Shown: positions 15,729-25,257, counted from the first letter of the stretch. The stretch: DNA of 64,000 nucleotides from Photorhabdus heterorhabditis (GCF_018448905.1 NZ_RCWA01000015.1:1-64000), one strand, 5' to 3'. Numbers and translations: made by a program. The notes: generated by a model from the sequence alone, not told the origin.

Positions 15729-16586
15729 ATGAGCGGTCTTGTTTGTTACAAACGAATGCCAATCTGGCAGAAAAATACGATTCCTGAAATGTTCACTCAA
15801 AGACATAATACTAAAGAGGGTACTTATGCTTGTCTTGAAATCCTTGAGGGTGAGCTGGAGTTTGTTATTTTCGAGGGTGAACAAGAGGAAACAGAATACT
15901 TTAATGTGCAAAAACAGCCTCCCATCATTCAGCCACAAGTTTGGCATAAGATTAAATGGGTGAGTGATGATATAAAATGCCAGCTCTCTTTTTTATGTGA
16001 ACCGCAATATCTGTTTTATAAACAAAATAATCTGTCATTGCCTCACTCTGAAATTAGATATTTGGTAGATATTCTTTCTCCATGTAAGACATTAGATCTG
16101 GGATCGGGTCGAGGCCGGAATACTTTCTATCTGGCCGAAAAAGGTTATGATGTTATGGCAATGGATATTAGCCAACAGCATATTGACGCAATTAATTTTA
16201 TTAAAGAGAAAGAACAGCTGAAAAATATCCGTGCCTCTGTTTATGATATCAATTTGCACAATATTAAAGAGAAATATGATTTAATCATTTCAACTGTGGT
16301 GCTGATGTTCCTGCAAAGGGAAAAGATCGCTGATATTATTCTCAATATGCAGGAACAAACGAATGAAAGTGGTGTTAATCTGATTGTGTGTCCGATTAAA
16401 ACAGATTCTGCACCATATTCATTACTGCCATTTAAATGTTTTCTGGAATCAGGGGAATTGAAAAGTTATTATTCTGACTGGGAAATTATTAAATATAATG
16501 AAGACCCAGGATATCTTCATAAAACTGATGAACATGGCAACAGAATAAAATTAAATTTTGCTACGCTTATTGCCAGAAAGCAGTAA
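15729..16586 (+). CDS. tehB: SAM-dependent methyltransferase TehB with N-terminal cupin-like domain
   Basis: 285 residues, the long TehB form (Haemophilus TehB 286; E. coli TehB ~197). Residues 1-95 are the DUF1971-like domain (MPIWQKNTIPEMF...QPQVWHKI); residues ~110-285 are a class I methyltransferase with LDLGSGRGRNTFYLAEKGYDV (motif I) and MDISQQHIDAI. TehB methylates tellurite or selenite and contributes to oxidant tolerance in Haemophilus. No tehA lies beside it. Monocistronic; the next features are a repeat and a pseudogene. Confidence 0.88.
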   Translation: MSGLVCYKRMPIWQKNTIPEMFTQRHNTKEGTYACLEILEGELEFVIFEGEQEETEYFNVQKQPPIIQPQVWHKIKWVSDDIKCQLSFLCEPQYLFYKQNNLSLPHSEIRYLVDILSPCKTLDLGSGRGRNTFYLAEKGYDVMAMDISQQHIDAINFIKEKEQLKNIRASVYDINLHNIKEKYDLIISTVVLMFLQREKIADIILNMQEQTNESGVNLIVCPIKTDSAPYSLLPFKCFLESGELKSYYSDWEIIKYNEDPGYLHKTDEHGNRIKLNFATLIARKQ

Positions 16587-16722
16587 AATATTTTAGATGG
16601 GCTATTAATTCTATGTTGATAGCATCAGGCAACTTAATGGGTTATTGATTTATTTTCTGAGTTGTAATTTTGGATATATGTTCTATCCTGCTGGTATTCT
16701 AGTTTTCATTATTAAAAGTTAA

Positions 16723-16849
16723 TATACCCTTCATCCTTCAAGTTGCTATTTTGTTGGCTGCTTTCACTTACCCCAGTCACATCGTTATCTATGCTTCTGG
16801 GGATGCGTTCTCTTGCCGCCGCTCTGCAAATTGAAATCTATTGGGTATA
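16723..16849 (+). repeat. TATACCC/GGGTATA palindromic repeat, long form
   Basis: 127 bp, of the TTCATCCTTCAAGTTGC subtype. Its right end abuts the truncated FGGY kinase remnant. Confidence 0.9.
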
Positions 16850-16868
16850 GCAGGTTTGCATAATTTCG

Positions 16869-17048
16869 TTATATCTCTGCTGGTCTTGGTACATTTGTGG
16901 AGGACTGTTCAACAAAACCAGCTCTTGGATGAAATTGTTGGATAGGACGCACAGAGAATGCATGTCGTTTACCGTGTTGATCAAAAATCGCAGTACGAAC
17001 ACTGGCTGAACCAACATCAACACCAATGAAATATTGTTGTTCCATCAT
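16869..17048 (-). pseudogene. FGGY-family carbohydrate kinase, N-terminal fragment
   Basis: The first ~50 codons read MMEQQYFIGVDVGSASVRTA then FDQHGKRHAFSVRPIQQFHP and FVEQSS, the phosphate-1 loop and start of an FGGY (ribulokinase/xylulokinase-type) kinase, a family of about 500 residues. After FVEQSS the frame loses similarity, and a palindromic repeat begins 20 bases beyond. A good Shine-Dalgarno (GGAGG) still precedes the ATG at 17048. Only the N-terminal tenth is left, so it cannot be active. Confidence 0.75.
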
Positions 17049-17643
17049 GTGATCCTCCACCCATTCGTTAACTTGAGCTGACAAAATGAGTTGAACAGAA
17101 CAATAATACAATGGGGTTGTTTAATTATTGTGAAGCGGCTCGAGAAAGATTTGGTAATTTTATGGTTATAAAAGAATATTACATATATTTTTCTATTTCT
17201 CTCCAGATTGGCGTAATGAAATTTGTTTTAGGGAAGGGCAGGTTTAAGCGAGAAAATATAATAGACAGAGTAAGAAAGATGTTTTCAGAAAAATCGTTGA
17301 TAATTTCTGTTGAGTTATTAGTTAATCAATACTCTTTTAAAAAGAGTATTGATTAATAAAAAAATCAAATGGGACGAATGGTTTTTTAATTAACAATGTT
17401 AAATATATCAGTAAATTGTTTGGATGAAGAAAAGAGTAGCTTAAGCGTAAATATTTTGTGATAAGTCTGGGGCAACAAATTTTGAATATCTTATCTTAAA
17501 ATTGTATCAAGTGATATTACTCACAAGTATCAAATCTTTTTCCGTTTTTACGAAACTTTTTCTCGCATATTTTCTATAAATATTCTTTATTTAAATTGAT
17601 GCATATATGTTGTTATTTTGTTGCGAAATATTCGAGGGAATAT
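17049..17643. other. AT-rich intergenic stretch with a long perfect palindrome
   Basis: About 600 bases. A short frame at 17111-17356 has no recognisable features and runs through the palindrome. The palindrome (17322-17337 / 17341-17356) is the only clear structure. Confidence 0.4.
17322..17356. repeat. Perfect 16-bp inverted repeat with 3-base loop
   Basis: TTAATCAATACTCTTT (17322-17337), loop TAA, AAAGAGTATTGATTAA (17341-17356). The following bases are A-rich (TAAAAAAATC) rather than T-rich on the + strand, so it is not a textbook terminator. Confidence 0.8.
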
Positions 17644-19011
17644 ATGGAATTAGTCACAGAATGGTTGAATGCCATTAACGGGGTTGTGTTGGGAGTACCG
17701 ATGCTGGTTGGTCTTCTGGGGGTTGGGCTCTTTATGCAGATCCGCCTTTCTTTACTGCCTATACGCAAATTGGGGACGGGTTTTAAGTTACTGTTTGAAC
17801 GTAATCATCAGAGAGGAGAAGGTCAGATATCGCCTTTTAACGCACTGATGACTGCGCTTTCAGCCACCATTGGTACAGGTAATATAGCCGGCGTTGCTAC
17901 CGCAGTTGTGTTGGGTGGGCCGGGGGCGCTGTTCTGGATGTGGATCACTGCATTAGTCGGCATGGCGACTAAATATTCAGAGGCTGTGCTGGCAGTCCGT
18001 TTCCGTGAGATTGACAAAAATGGTCACTATGTTGGTGGCCCTATGTATTACATAAAAAATGGTCTGGGTGAAAAATGGGTCTGGCTGGGAACGCTATTTG
18101 CGATATTTGGTAGTCTCGCTTGTTTCGGTATTGGTAATACCGTGCAAGCGAATTCTGTTGCTGATGTACTGCAAAGTAATTTCGGTGTTTCTACCATGGT
18201 AACTGCCGTAATACTGGCGTTTCTGGTTGGTGCAGTACTTATTGGTGGTATTACACGTATTGCTGATGTGGCAGGTAAATTAGTGCCATTTATGACAGTT
18301 GCTTACTTGGTTGCTGGAATTGTTGTTTTGGGTGTGAATTTCAGTGAAATTCCCGCTGCGTTTGCCTTGATTGTTAAATCTGCATTTACCCCCGTTGCTG
18401 CTCAAGGTGGTTTTGCTGGTGCCGCAGTATGGGCCGCGATTCGTTTTGGTGTGGCTCGAGGCATTTTTTCTAATGAAGCGGGGCTGGGAAGTGCTCCGAT
18501 TGCTCATGCAACCGCAAAAACGCAAAATCCGGTTCGTCAGGGATTGATAGCTATGCTCGGTACTTTTATCGACACCATTATTGTTTGTTCTATTACTGGC
18601 TTAACTATCGTTATTACGGGTGGTTGGTTGACTGGTCAGACTGGTGCGACACTGACCGCAACTTCTTTCTCAGCAGCGATTCCTGGTGGGAATTATATTG
18701 TCGCGGGTGCACTGGTAATATTTGCCTTCACCACCATTCTTGGATGGAGTTTCTATGGTGAAAAATGTATTCAGTATTTGTTTGGGCAAAAAGCAATTAC
18801 CCCTTTTCGTGTGGTATGGATTATAGCTTTGATGGTAGGTGCCACTCAGTCGTTGGATTTTGTTTGGTTACTGGCCGATACATTGAATGCAATGATGGCG
18901 ATACCAAACCTGATTGCATTGGCATTATTAAGCCCAGTTGTTTATCGGCTGACAAAAGAACATATTAAAGATGTAAATTCGGATGGTGTTGATATTAAAG
19001 AAAAGAATTGA
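17644..19011 (+). CDS. Sodium:alanine (AGCS family) amino acid symporter
   Basis: 455 residues from the ATG at 17644, chosen over 17596 because GAGGGA lies 6 bases upstream. Polytopic inner-membrane protein, about 11 segments, with AGCS signatures: SALSATIGTGNIAGVATA (~65), GPGALFWMW (~90), GPMYYIKNGLG (~130), ARGIFSNEAGLGSAPIAHA (~280) and TTILGWSFYGEKC (~370). The family (AlsT/DagA/AgcS) imports alanine or glycine with Na+. Probably a single-gene transcript ending at the terminator at 19015; the convergent neighbour is an aldehyde dehydrogenase. Confidence 0.93.
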   Translation: MELVTEWLNAINGVVLGVPMLVGLLGVGLFMQIRLSLLPIRKLGTGFKLLFERNHQRGEGQISPFNALMTALSATIGTGNIAGVATAVVLGGPGALFWMWITALVGMATKYSEAVLAVRFREIDKNGHYVGGPMYYIKNGLGEKWVWLGTLFAIFGSLACFGIGNTVQANSVADVLQSNFGVSTMVTAVILAFLVGAVLIGGITRIADVAGKLVPFMTVAYLVAGIVVLGVNFSEIPAAFALIVKSAFTPVAAQGGFAGAAVWAAIRFGVARGIFSNEAGLGSAPIAHATAKTQNPVRQGLIAMLGTFIDTIIVCSITGLTIVITGGWLTGQTGATLTATSFSAAIPGGNYIVAGALVIFAFTTILGWSFYGEKCIQYLFGQKAITPFRVVWIIALMVGATQSLDFVWLLADTLNAMMAIPNLIALALLSPVVYRLTKEHIKDVNSDGVDIKEKN

Positions 19012-19014
19012 ATA

Positions 19015-19041
19015 AAAGCCTTCCAGATGGAAGGCTTTCTT
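19015..19041. terminator. Bidirectional terminator between symporter and aldehyde dehydrogenase
   Basis: AAAGCCTTCC / GGAAGGCTTT, 10-bp perfect stem with an AGAT loop, then CTT on the + strand and a T-rich run (TTTATTC) on the - strand. It serves both convergent genes. Confidence 0.85.
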
Positions 19042-19062
19042 AATCACTAGATGAAACTAATT

Positions 19063-20553
19063 TTATTCTTCACTAGTTTTAATATAGATGTTTTTGACCT
19101 GAGTATAAGAATCCAGCATCATTTTATGTGTTTCTCTTCCAAGGCCGGATTTTTTGTAGCCGCCAAATGGTGCGTGAGCAGGGAGTTCATGGTAGGTATT
19201 GATCCACATACGACCCGTTCTAACAGCTTTGGAAACACGTAATGCGCGGTCGATATCTTGTGTCCAGACAGCACCACCAAGCCCATAATCAGAATCATTT
19301 GCCATACTGATCACGTCTTCTTCTGTGCTGAATGGGATGACTGTCAATACAGGACCAAAGATTTCTTCGCGTGCTACTTGCATTTCATTAGTTGCATTGA
19401 TAATGATGGTTGGTTGAATAAAGAAGCCATCATCATAACCTTCACCAGTAATCCGTTTGCCACCCGTTAAGATAGTCGCTCCCTCTTTTTTAGCAATATC
19501 AACATATGAGAGAATTTTTTCCATTTGTTCCTGGCTGATTTGGCTCCCCATCTGTGTTTCTTTTTCCAATGGATCACCAACCTGGACAGATTCAAATTCT
19601 ATTTTCAGGGACTTAAGGAATTCATCATGAATATCTTTATGTAGGAATAACCGAGAACCTGATTCACACGCCTGCCCTTGATTCAACAGAATCGCTTTGG
19701 CAGCATATTTTACTGCTTTCTTCATGTTGGCATCAGGGAAGATTATATTGGCCGATTTACCACCAAGTTCCAGTGTCGCAGGGATAAGCTTTTTGGCTGC
19801 GGCTTCGGCTACAGTATAACCAACTCGAGTGGAACCGGTGAATGCCACTTTCTCGATGTCTTTATGGTCAAGAATTGCTTGACCTACGATTGAACCACGG
19901 CCTGTAACGATATTAACCACGCCAGCTGGCAGGACTTGATTCAATATCCGACCTAATTCAAGCAGTGTTATTGGGGTCAATGTTGCCGGATTAATAACAA
20001 TCGTGTTACCCGCTGCAAGAGCAGGAGCCAGTTTCCATGCCGCCATCAGTAACGGGAAATTCCAGGGAATTACCTGTCCGACAACACCAATGGGTTCACG
20101 GAGCACTAGGCTAAGTGTATTGGTATCCAGAACTGAAGCTTCATCGGTATGGGCGCGGATCACACCCGCAAAGTAGCGGAAATGGTCAATGCAGGCGGGT
20201 AGATCCATATACCGGGATTCATTTAATGGTTTGCCGTTATCCAGTGATTCAAGAATGGCAAAACGTTCTAGTTCTGCTTCCAGTAAGTCAGCAATTTTCA
20301 GTAAAGCTGATTGCCTTTCGATTGCGGAGGTTTGACTCCATGCGGTGAAGGCTTTTTTTGCGGCCCTGACAGCAAGATCAACATCCTCGGCATTACCGGA
20401 TGCATATTCAGTCAGTAATTCTCCTGTCGTTGGGTTATAACTTTTGCTTGTTTCTTTGGATACACTATCTACCCATTGTCCACCGATAAGCATTTTGTAG
20501 GATTCAACGGGTAACATCTCTTTAGCGATATCATGTAATCGTTTCATTAACAT
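19063..20553 (-). CDS. NAD(P)-dependent aldehyde dehydrogenase
   Basis: 496 residues, standard ALDH length. The catalytic Glu is in LELGGKS (~261) and the catalytic Cys in GQACESGSR (~295); also PWNFPLL (~155), GSTRVG (~240) and the C-terminal PFGGYKKSGLGRE. It oxidises an aldehyde to the acid through a Cys thioester; the natural substrate cannot be read from sequence. The cofactor-binding segment reads VINPATLTP where most ALDHs have Lys (KPxxxTP). Probably monocistronic, ending at the shared terminator. Confidence 0.92.
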   Translation of the reverse strand: MLMKRLHDIAKEMLPVESYKMLIGGQWVDSVSKETSKSYNPTTGELLTEYASGNAEDVDLAVRAAKKAFTAWSQTSAIERQSALLKIADLLEAELERFAILESLDNGKPLNESRYMDLPACIDHFRYFAGVIRAHTDEASVLDTNTLSLVLREPIGVVGQVIPWNFPLLMAAWKLAPALAAGNTIVINPATLTPITLLELGRILNQVLPAGVVNIVTGRGSIVGQAILDHKDIEKVAFTGSTRVGYTVAEAAAKKLIPATLELGGKSANIIFPDANMKKAVKYAAKAILLNQGQACESGSRLFLHKDIHDEFLKSLKIEFESVQVGDPLEKETQMGSQISQEQMEKILSYVDIAKKEGATILTGGKRITGEGYDDGFFIQPTIIINATNEMQVAREEIFGPVLTVIPFSTEEDVISMANDSDYGLGGAVWTQDIDRALRVSKAVRTGRMWINTYHELPAHAPFGGYKKSGLGRETHKMMLDSYTQVKNIYIKTSEE

Positions 20554-20644
20554 ACTCCGGGTACTTTGGTTTAAGAATCGTTACGTTTACTGCCTTGTAT
20601 CAATTATGTCTATTGGGAAAGGGTATTAATTGATAGTCTTAATA

Positions 20645-20771
20645 TATACCCTTCATCCTTCAAATTGCTGCTTTGTTGGCTGCTTTCACTTACCCCAGTC
20701 ACAGAGTTATCTATGCTCCTGGGGATGCGTTCACTTGCCGCCGCGCTGCAATTTGAAATCTATTGGGTATA
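20645..20771 (+). repeat. TATACCC/GGGTATA palindromic repeat, long form
   Basis: 127 bp, nearly identical to the copy at 16723, with inner arms ACCCCAG and CTGGGG. Confidence 0.9.
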
Positions 20772-20953
20772 GTTTCAATATGTGAATGTATCTTTGATTT
20801 ATAATTTATTATCTAATCAAATGTTGCTTGTTATGTTTTGTTATTTTTTAGCACCAACATAGTAGAGTACAAAATAATGGATGTCTATTAGCGTGTTATA
20901 TAAAATATTATGTATATTAACGAATGGAAATTATAAATAAAGGGTGGGATAAA

Positions 20954-20978
20954 TATCCGTTGGAATATTCCAACGGAT
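20954..20978 (-). terminator. Terminator after the siderophore-binding protein gene
   Basis: ATCCGTTGGAATATTCCAACGGAT is a near-perfect self-complementary stem just beyond the minus-strand stop at 20991. A TTTATCCC run follows in the minus direction. Confidence 0.5.
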
Positions 20979-20990
20979 TAAGAATAAATA

Positions 20991-22127
20991 TTATTTTGCT
21001 GTAACCCAGAATACCCCGTTACCATCAAGGGCAGTAAAAGTTTTATGCAGATATATGCTGTCGGCTTGTGGGTCGATATCTTCGAACAGCTCTGGATGTA
21101 AAAATTTAGCTATAACTTCAACTGCAATGATGTTAAAGGGGGTATCGTAATATTGGTGATACAGTGCTATTACCCGCTTTTCGCGAAATGCTCTTAATAC
21201 GCTCAATTTTGGTCGTGTCAGTAATTTTTCCAGTCGTTCCTGTGACTGTTTCAAATTGCCGGTATAACCCAATGGCACAGAAAGGCTTTCAGGGAGAACT
21301 TTATCCCAATCTGCGGTGGTCATCAGATAAAATTCAGGATTACTGACAATTAATTGTTCTTCACTTACTTCACCACCCATACCTGAGAACCAGTGAGCAC
21401 CAAGGTTATCACCCCCGGCAGCAGTAACAAATTCACTAAAATTTCCACTACCAAAAGTCTGACAGCAATGTTCTGTGCCAGGCATTCCTGCATGTCGTTC
21501 AATAAATACCGGAGGGCGTTGTTCTTTGCCCAGTGTACCGATTCGTTTATTAATGGTTTGCATCTTATCTTGATAAAACTTAATGAATTTCTGTGCATTT
21601 TCTTCTTCGCCAAATACTTTCCCAAGCAAAATCATACTCGGAATGGTATTTGTCAGCGGATATTGACGGAAATCGATAAAAATAACTGGGATATTCGCTT
21701 TCTCAAGTAAAGTCATGGTTCCACTATCATTGAGTTTGGATTGAAGGCCAATATCAAAAATAACTAAATCGGGTTTATGAGTTAACGCTTTTTCAACGCT
21801 GAAATCGTTTTGATAAGGATTAGGAAATACGGGAATGTCCCATAACTGTGGGAAACTTTGCTCATAAGCCGTTGCCAAGTCTGGGGATTTGATTTCTAAT
21901 GCATTATCCCAAGCGATAATGCCTTTAAGAGGATTATCAGGATGAAGAATATTCAACGCGATTAATACCCGGCTGTCAGCCAGCATAACCCTACTGACTG
22001 GTGCATCAACTTTAACTTTCCGGCCAGCAACATCCTTGACCGTAATTTCTTTTGCCTGAGCAAAGATAGGCAATAATATCAACATGGTAGTCAGCAAGTA
22101 TTTTGCAGTGCGGGGGATGACTGACAT
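20991..22127 (-). CDS. Periplasmic iron-complex (siderophore) binding protein of an ABC importer
   Basis: 378 residues: signal peptide (~1-25, ending AQA), then a FepB/BtuF-type two-lobed binding fold with VKDVAGRKVKVDAPVSRVML at its start, KPDLVIFD (~115) and VSNPEFYLMTTADWD (~265). Family members deliver ferric siderophores, heme or cobalamin to an ABC permease. No permease or ATPase gene is adjacent, so it must work with components elsewhere. A Fur-like box lies ~165 bases upstream (22293-22311), which argues for iron control. The ligand is not known. Confidence 0.83.
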   Translation of the reverse strand: MSVIPRTAKYLLTTMLILLPIFAQAKEITVKDVAGRKVKVDAPVSRVMLADSRVLIALNILHPDNPLKGIIAWDNALEIKSPDLATAYEQSFPQLWDIPVFPNPYQNDFSVEKALTHKPDLVIFDIGLQSKLNDSGTMTLLEKANIPVIFIDFRQYPLTNTIPSMILLGKVFGEEENAQKFIKFYQDKMQTINKRIGTLGKEQRPPVFIERHAGMPGTEHCCQTFGSGNFSEFVTAAGGDNLGAHWFSGMGGEVSEEQLIVSNPEFYLMTTADWDKVLPESLSVPLGYTGNLKQSQERLEKLLTRPKLSVLRAFREKRVIALYHQYYDTPFNIIAVEVIAKFLHPELFEDIDPQADSIYLHKTFTALDGNGVFWVTAK

Positions 22128-22292
22128 TGTTTCTCCTTTGATTTAAGTTTCATATGCAGATTTTCAAAGCGATATTCTGTATCAGAGATTCATGAATGCT
22201 GGAATATAGGGTGTTCTTGGTTAATTAATTAGAATAATTAATGTAATCGGTCATCTGATTAGGTCCATATCTGTTTACAATAAACTTAAAAT

Positions 22293-22311
22293 GATAATGA
22301 TAACGATTTAT
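22293..22311 (-). promoter_or_regulatory. Fur box
   Basis: GATAATGATAACGATTTAT agrees with the 19-bp Fur consensus at about 14 positions by eye. It lies upstream of the minus-strand iron-complex binding protein gene, the likely target. Confidence 0.65.
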
Positions 22312-22424
22312 ATTAATCAAATAATTTTAGTGGCTCTGGTAAATAATATTTTTATTTTTCATAATTTTTAATTGATAACAATGAGTTAAGTAGTGGTTGT
22401 TATAAGTACCGCTATTTACCAAAA

Positions 22425-22438
22425 TTGCGTCAGATCAA
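22425..22438 (+). promoter_or_regulatory. FNR-like site upstream of hcp
   Basis: TTGCG-N4-ATCAA, 8 of 10 defined bases of TTGAT-N4-ATCAA. TAAAAT at 22458-22463 is a suitable -10, which places the site near -40, the class II activator position. E. coli hcp is also FNR-activated. Confidence 0.55.
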
Positions 22439-22496
22439 ACAAAAGTTAAGTTGTAAATAAAATGCCTTTTTAACAACGGGAAAAGTTGTAATCTTA

Positions 22497-22519
22497 TATA
22501 TGTATATTAAATGCAACTT
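22497..22519 (+). promoter_or_regulatory. NsrR-like operator upstream of hcp
   Basis: The 23 bases ending AAATGCAACTT agree with the AAGATGCATTT-A-AAATGCATCTT consensus at about 17 positions; the right half is the stronger. It lies between promoter and start codon, where a repressor would block hcp-hcr. NsrR represses hcp in E. coli and is released by nitric oxide. Confidence 0.55.
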
Positions 22520-22533
22520 ATAAGGAGCACATT

Positions 22534-24186
22534 ATGTTTTGTGTGCAATGTGAACAAACAATCCGAACTCCCGCAGGTAATGGTTGTAATTACGCGCAAG
22601 GAATGTGTGGTAAAACGGCTGAAACTTCTGACTTACAGGATTTACTGGTTGCTGTTTTGCAAGGGCTTTCTGCTTGGGCAATAGCAGCGCGGAAATTGGG
22701 CATTGTGGATCATGATGTTGACAGTTTTGCTCCGCGAGCATTTTTTTCCACATTGACTAATGTTAACTTCGATTCTCAGCGGATTATCGGTTATGTCAAA
22801 GAAGCTATTTATCTGCGGGAGTCTCTGGCAAGTTGCTGTCGTCAGGCTAGTTCCGTAATAACTGTCGATCATCCTATGGCTGTGTTGCAATTGGCAGGAG
22901 AAGATATTCCATCTTTACAGAAACAAGCTGGGAAGTTCGCTCTTAACAGTGATAAAGCTAAGGTTGGTGATGATATTCATGGCCTTCGTATGCTTTGTCT
23001 GTATGGATTGAAAGGTGCAGCGGCTTATATGGAGCATGCGCATGTGCTTGGGCAGTATAATGATGAAATTTACGCTCAATATCATACGATTATGGCCTGG
23101 CTGGGGACTAATCCTGACAATATGGCCGAATTGCTAGATAACGCAATGGCAATCGGTCAAATGAATTTCAGTATTATGGCGATGCTGGATAAAGGTGAAA
23201 CGCAAGCTTATGGTGATCCGCAGCCTGTATCTGTCAATGTGCGTCCGGTTGCAGGCAAATCTATTCTGATTTCAGGTCATGACCTGAAAGACTTGCATAT
23301 GTTGTTACAGCAAACGGAAGGAACTGGGGTAAATGTTTATACTCATGGTGAAATGTTGCCCGCTCACGGTTATCCTGAACTAAAAAAATATCCTCATTTG
23401 GTAGGGAATTACGGTAGTGGCTGGCAAAACCAGCAGATTGAATTTGCCAAATTTCCTGGTCCAATTGTCATGACTTCTAATTGTATTATTGACCCGAATG
23501 TTGGGAATTACCGTGATCGTATTTGGACCCGCAGTATTGTAGGTTGGCCGAGTGTTAATCATCTGGATGGTGATGATTTCAGTGCTGTAATTGAACAGGC
23601 AAAGTTTATGAATGGCTTTCCTTACAGCGAAGTAGAACATCTGATTACGGTTGGATTTGGCCGTCAGACACTTCTTAATGTGGCTGATACTGTTATTGAT
23701 CTGGTTATTCGAAAGAAATTACGTCATGTTTTTCTCGTTGGTGGATGTGATGGGAGCCGAGGAGAACGTAGTTATTACACAGAGTTTGCCCGTAATGTTC
23801 CGCAGGATTGCCTGATCATGACTCTGGCTTGTGGTAAATATCGTTTTAATAAACTCGATTTCGGTATGTTGGAAGGTTTACCCCGTTTGCTTGATGTAGG
23901 GCAGTGTAACGATGCTTATTCAGCGGTTATGTTAGCTGTGCATTTGGCTGAAAAATTGGGATGCGGAGTGAATGATTTACCGCTGAGTCTGGTGCTGTCA
24001 TGGTTTGAACAGAAAGCGATCGTGATTTTGCTGACTCTGCTTTCTCTTGGTGTGAAAAATATTTATACCGGTCCAACGGCACCTGCATTTTTGACAGATA
24101 ATTTACTGGCGATACTTAGCGAAAAATTTGGTATGCGTTCAATCACCACAGTTGAGCAAGATTTACAGGATATTCTTTCAGCTTGA
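22534..24186 (+). CDS. hcp: Hydroxylamine reductase / hybrid-cluster protein Hcp
   Basis: 550 residues (E. coli Hcp 550). The N-terminal Cys pattern C3-x2-C6-x11-C18-x6-C25 is that of enteric (class II) Hcp holding the first Fe-S cluster. Later His, Glu and Cys ligands of the hybrid 4Fe-2S-2O cluster are in segments such as [22 protein letters not shown] and ACGKYRF. Hcp reduces hydroxylamine in vitro and acts as a nitric oxide reductase and S-nitrosylation factor under anaerobic nitrosative stress. It is co-transcribed with hcr 52 bases downstream; FNR- and NsrR-like sites precede it. Confidence 0.97.
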   Translation: MFCVQCEQTIRTPAGNGCNYAQGMCGKTAETSDLQDLLVAVLQGLSAWAIAARKLGIVDHDVDSFAPRAFFSTLTNVNFDSQRIIGYVKEAIYLRESLASCCRQASSVITVDHPMAVLQLAGEDIPSLQKQAGKFALNSDKAKVGDDIHGLRMLCLYGLKGAAAYMEHAHVLGQYNDEIYAQYHTIMAWLGTNPDNMAELLDNAMAIGQMNFSIMAMLDKGETQAYGDPQPVSVNVRPVAGKSILISGHDLKDLHMLLQQTEGTGVNVYTHGEMLPAHGYPELKKYPHLVGNYGSGWQNQQIEFAKFPGPIVMTSNCIIDPNVGNYRDRIWTRSIVGWPSVNHLDGDDFSAVIEQAKFMNGFPYSEVEHLITVGFGRQTLLNVADTVIDLVIRKKLRHVFLVGGCDGSRGERSYYTEFARNVPQDCLIMTLACGKYRFNKLDFGMLEGLPRLLDVGQCNDAYSAVMLAVHLAEKLGCGVNDLPLSLVLSWFEQKAIVILLTLLSLGVKNIYTGPTAPAFLTDNLLAILSEKFGMRSITTVEQDLQDILSA

Positions 24187-24238
24187 GGAAATATTGTCAG
24201 ATGGAAGTTATGTCAATCTCTGACAGGGAGAAATCGTT

Positions 24239-25240
24239 ATGACCATGTCAACTTCACTTTGCCCTAACTGTATGCAAGTACATTCTATCCGGCAGGAAAC
24301 ATCGGATGTCTGGACAATCTTTTTGATTAATCACGATTTTTATCCTTATCAGCCAGGGCAATTTGCGCTGGTAAGCATTGATGGAAGCAATGAAGTTTTA
24401 CGAGCTTACACATTATCTTCTTCGCCAGGATTGAGCCGTTTTATTTCAATTACGGTCAGGCGATTAGAGCAGGGTGTTGGCTCGGTTTGGCTGACAACAA
24501 AAGTGAAACCCGGTGATTATCTGTGGTTATCCGATGCTCAGGGTGAATTTACCTGTGCTAACTATATTGATAATCACTATCTGATGCTGGCTGCGGGATG
24601 TGGTGTGACGCCGGTTATGTCTATGTGCCGTTGGTTGTTGCATCATCGTCCACAAGCAGATATGAAGGTGATTTTTAATGTGCGGGACAGCCAGCAGGTG
24701 ATATTTGCTGATGAGTGGCGGCAATTAGTTGTTCGTTATCCATCACAATTGCAATTCATCATAATGGTTGAACAACCGGAAAAGGGTAGTCTTAACAATG
24801 GTAGGTTAACTGAAGAAAAACTGGCTACGCTTGTTCCTGATATTAGTTGTCGGACAGTCATGGCGTGTGGACCCGCGCCTTATATGAAAAATGCTCGTGA
24901 ATTTTGCTATGGTCTTGGGGTGGCAGAAAATCGCTTTTTTATGGAGCGATTTTTTGCAGAGCCAGAACAATCTGATAAGAGTCATTTGACTATGGCTTTA
25001 AACCAGTCAGTTTCCAGGTTCAAAGTACCGGTAGGAATAACTTTGCTAGCGGCAATGGAAAATAACTATATTCCGGTGATGGCCGCGTGCCGGGCAGGTG
25101 TTTGTGGCAGTTGTAAGACTCGGGTGATCAGTGGTGAATATACAACCCGCAGTACAATGACATTAACGGCTAATGAAATAGCAAACGGTTATGTTCTGGC
25201 ATGCAGTTGCCAATTATGGGGAGATGTTGTTCTGGAATAG
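24239..25240 (+). CDS. hcr: NADH oxidoreductase Hcr (Hcp reductase)
   Basis: 333 residues. Ferredoxin-NADP reductase-type FAD domain with RAYTLSSSP (~60) and a NAD-binding domain (AAGCGVTPVMSM, ~118; MACGPAPYM, ~208); the C-terminal 2Fe-2S domain has CRAGVCGSCKTR (~282) and a final Cys at ~320. Hcr passes electrons from NADH to Hcp. The GGGAG before the ATG supports the start. Typical hcp-hcr operon. Confidence 0.95.
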   Translation: MTMSTSLCPNCMQVHSIRQETSDVWTIFLINHDFYPYQPGQFALVSIDGSNEVLRAYTLSSSPGLSRFISITVRRLEQGVGSVWLTTKVKPGDYLWLSDAQGEFTCANYIDNHYLMLAAGCGVTPVMSMCRWLLHHRPQADMKVIFNVRDSQQVIFADEWRQLVVRYPSQLQFIIMVEQPEKGSLNNGRLTEEKLATLVPDISCRTVMACGPAPYMKNAREFCYGLGVAENRFFMERFFAEPEQSDKSHLTMALNQSVSRFKVPVGITLLAAMENNYIPVMAACRAGVCGSCKTRVISGEYTTRSTMTLTANEIANGYVLACSCQLWGDVVLE

Positions 25241-25257
25241 AATAAAAAATTTCATTT

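Larger units (their letters stand above)
20554..20990. other. Intergenic region with one palindromic repeat
   Basis: About 440 bases between two minus-strand genes. It holds the repeat at 20645-20771 and, at 20951-20977, a short hairpin after the downstream gene (ATCCGTTGGAATATTCCAACGGAT), a likely terminator for the binding-protein gene. Confidence 0.55.

Noticed and set aside
17111-17356. 81-codon frame after the kinase remnant
   Set aside because: No Shine-Dalgarno, no recognisable feature, and its end is the long palindrome.
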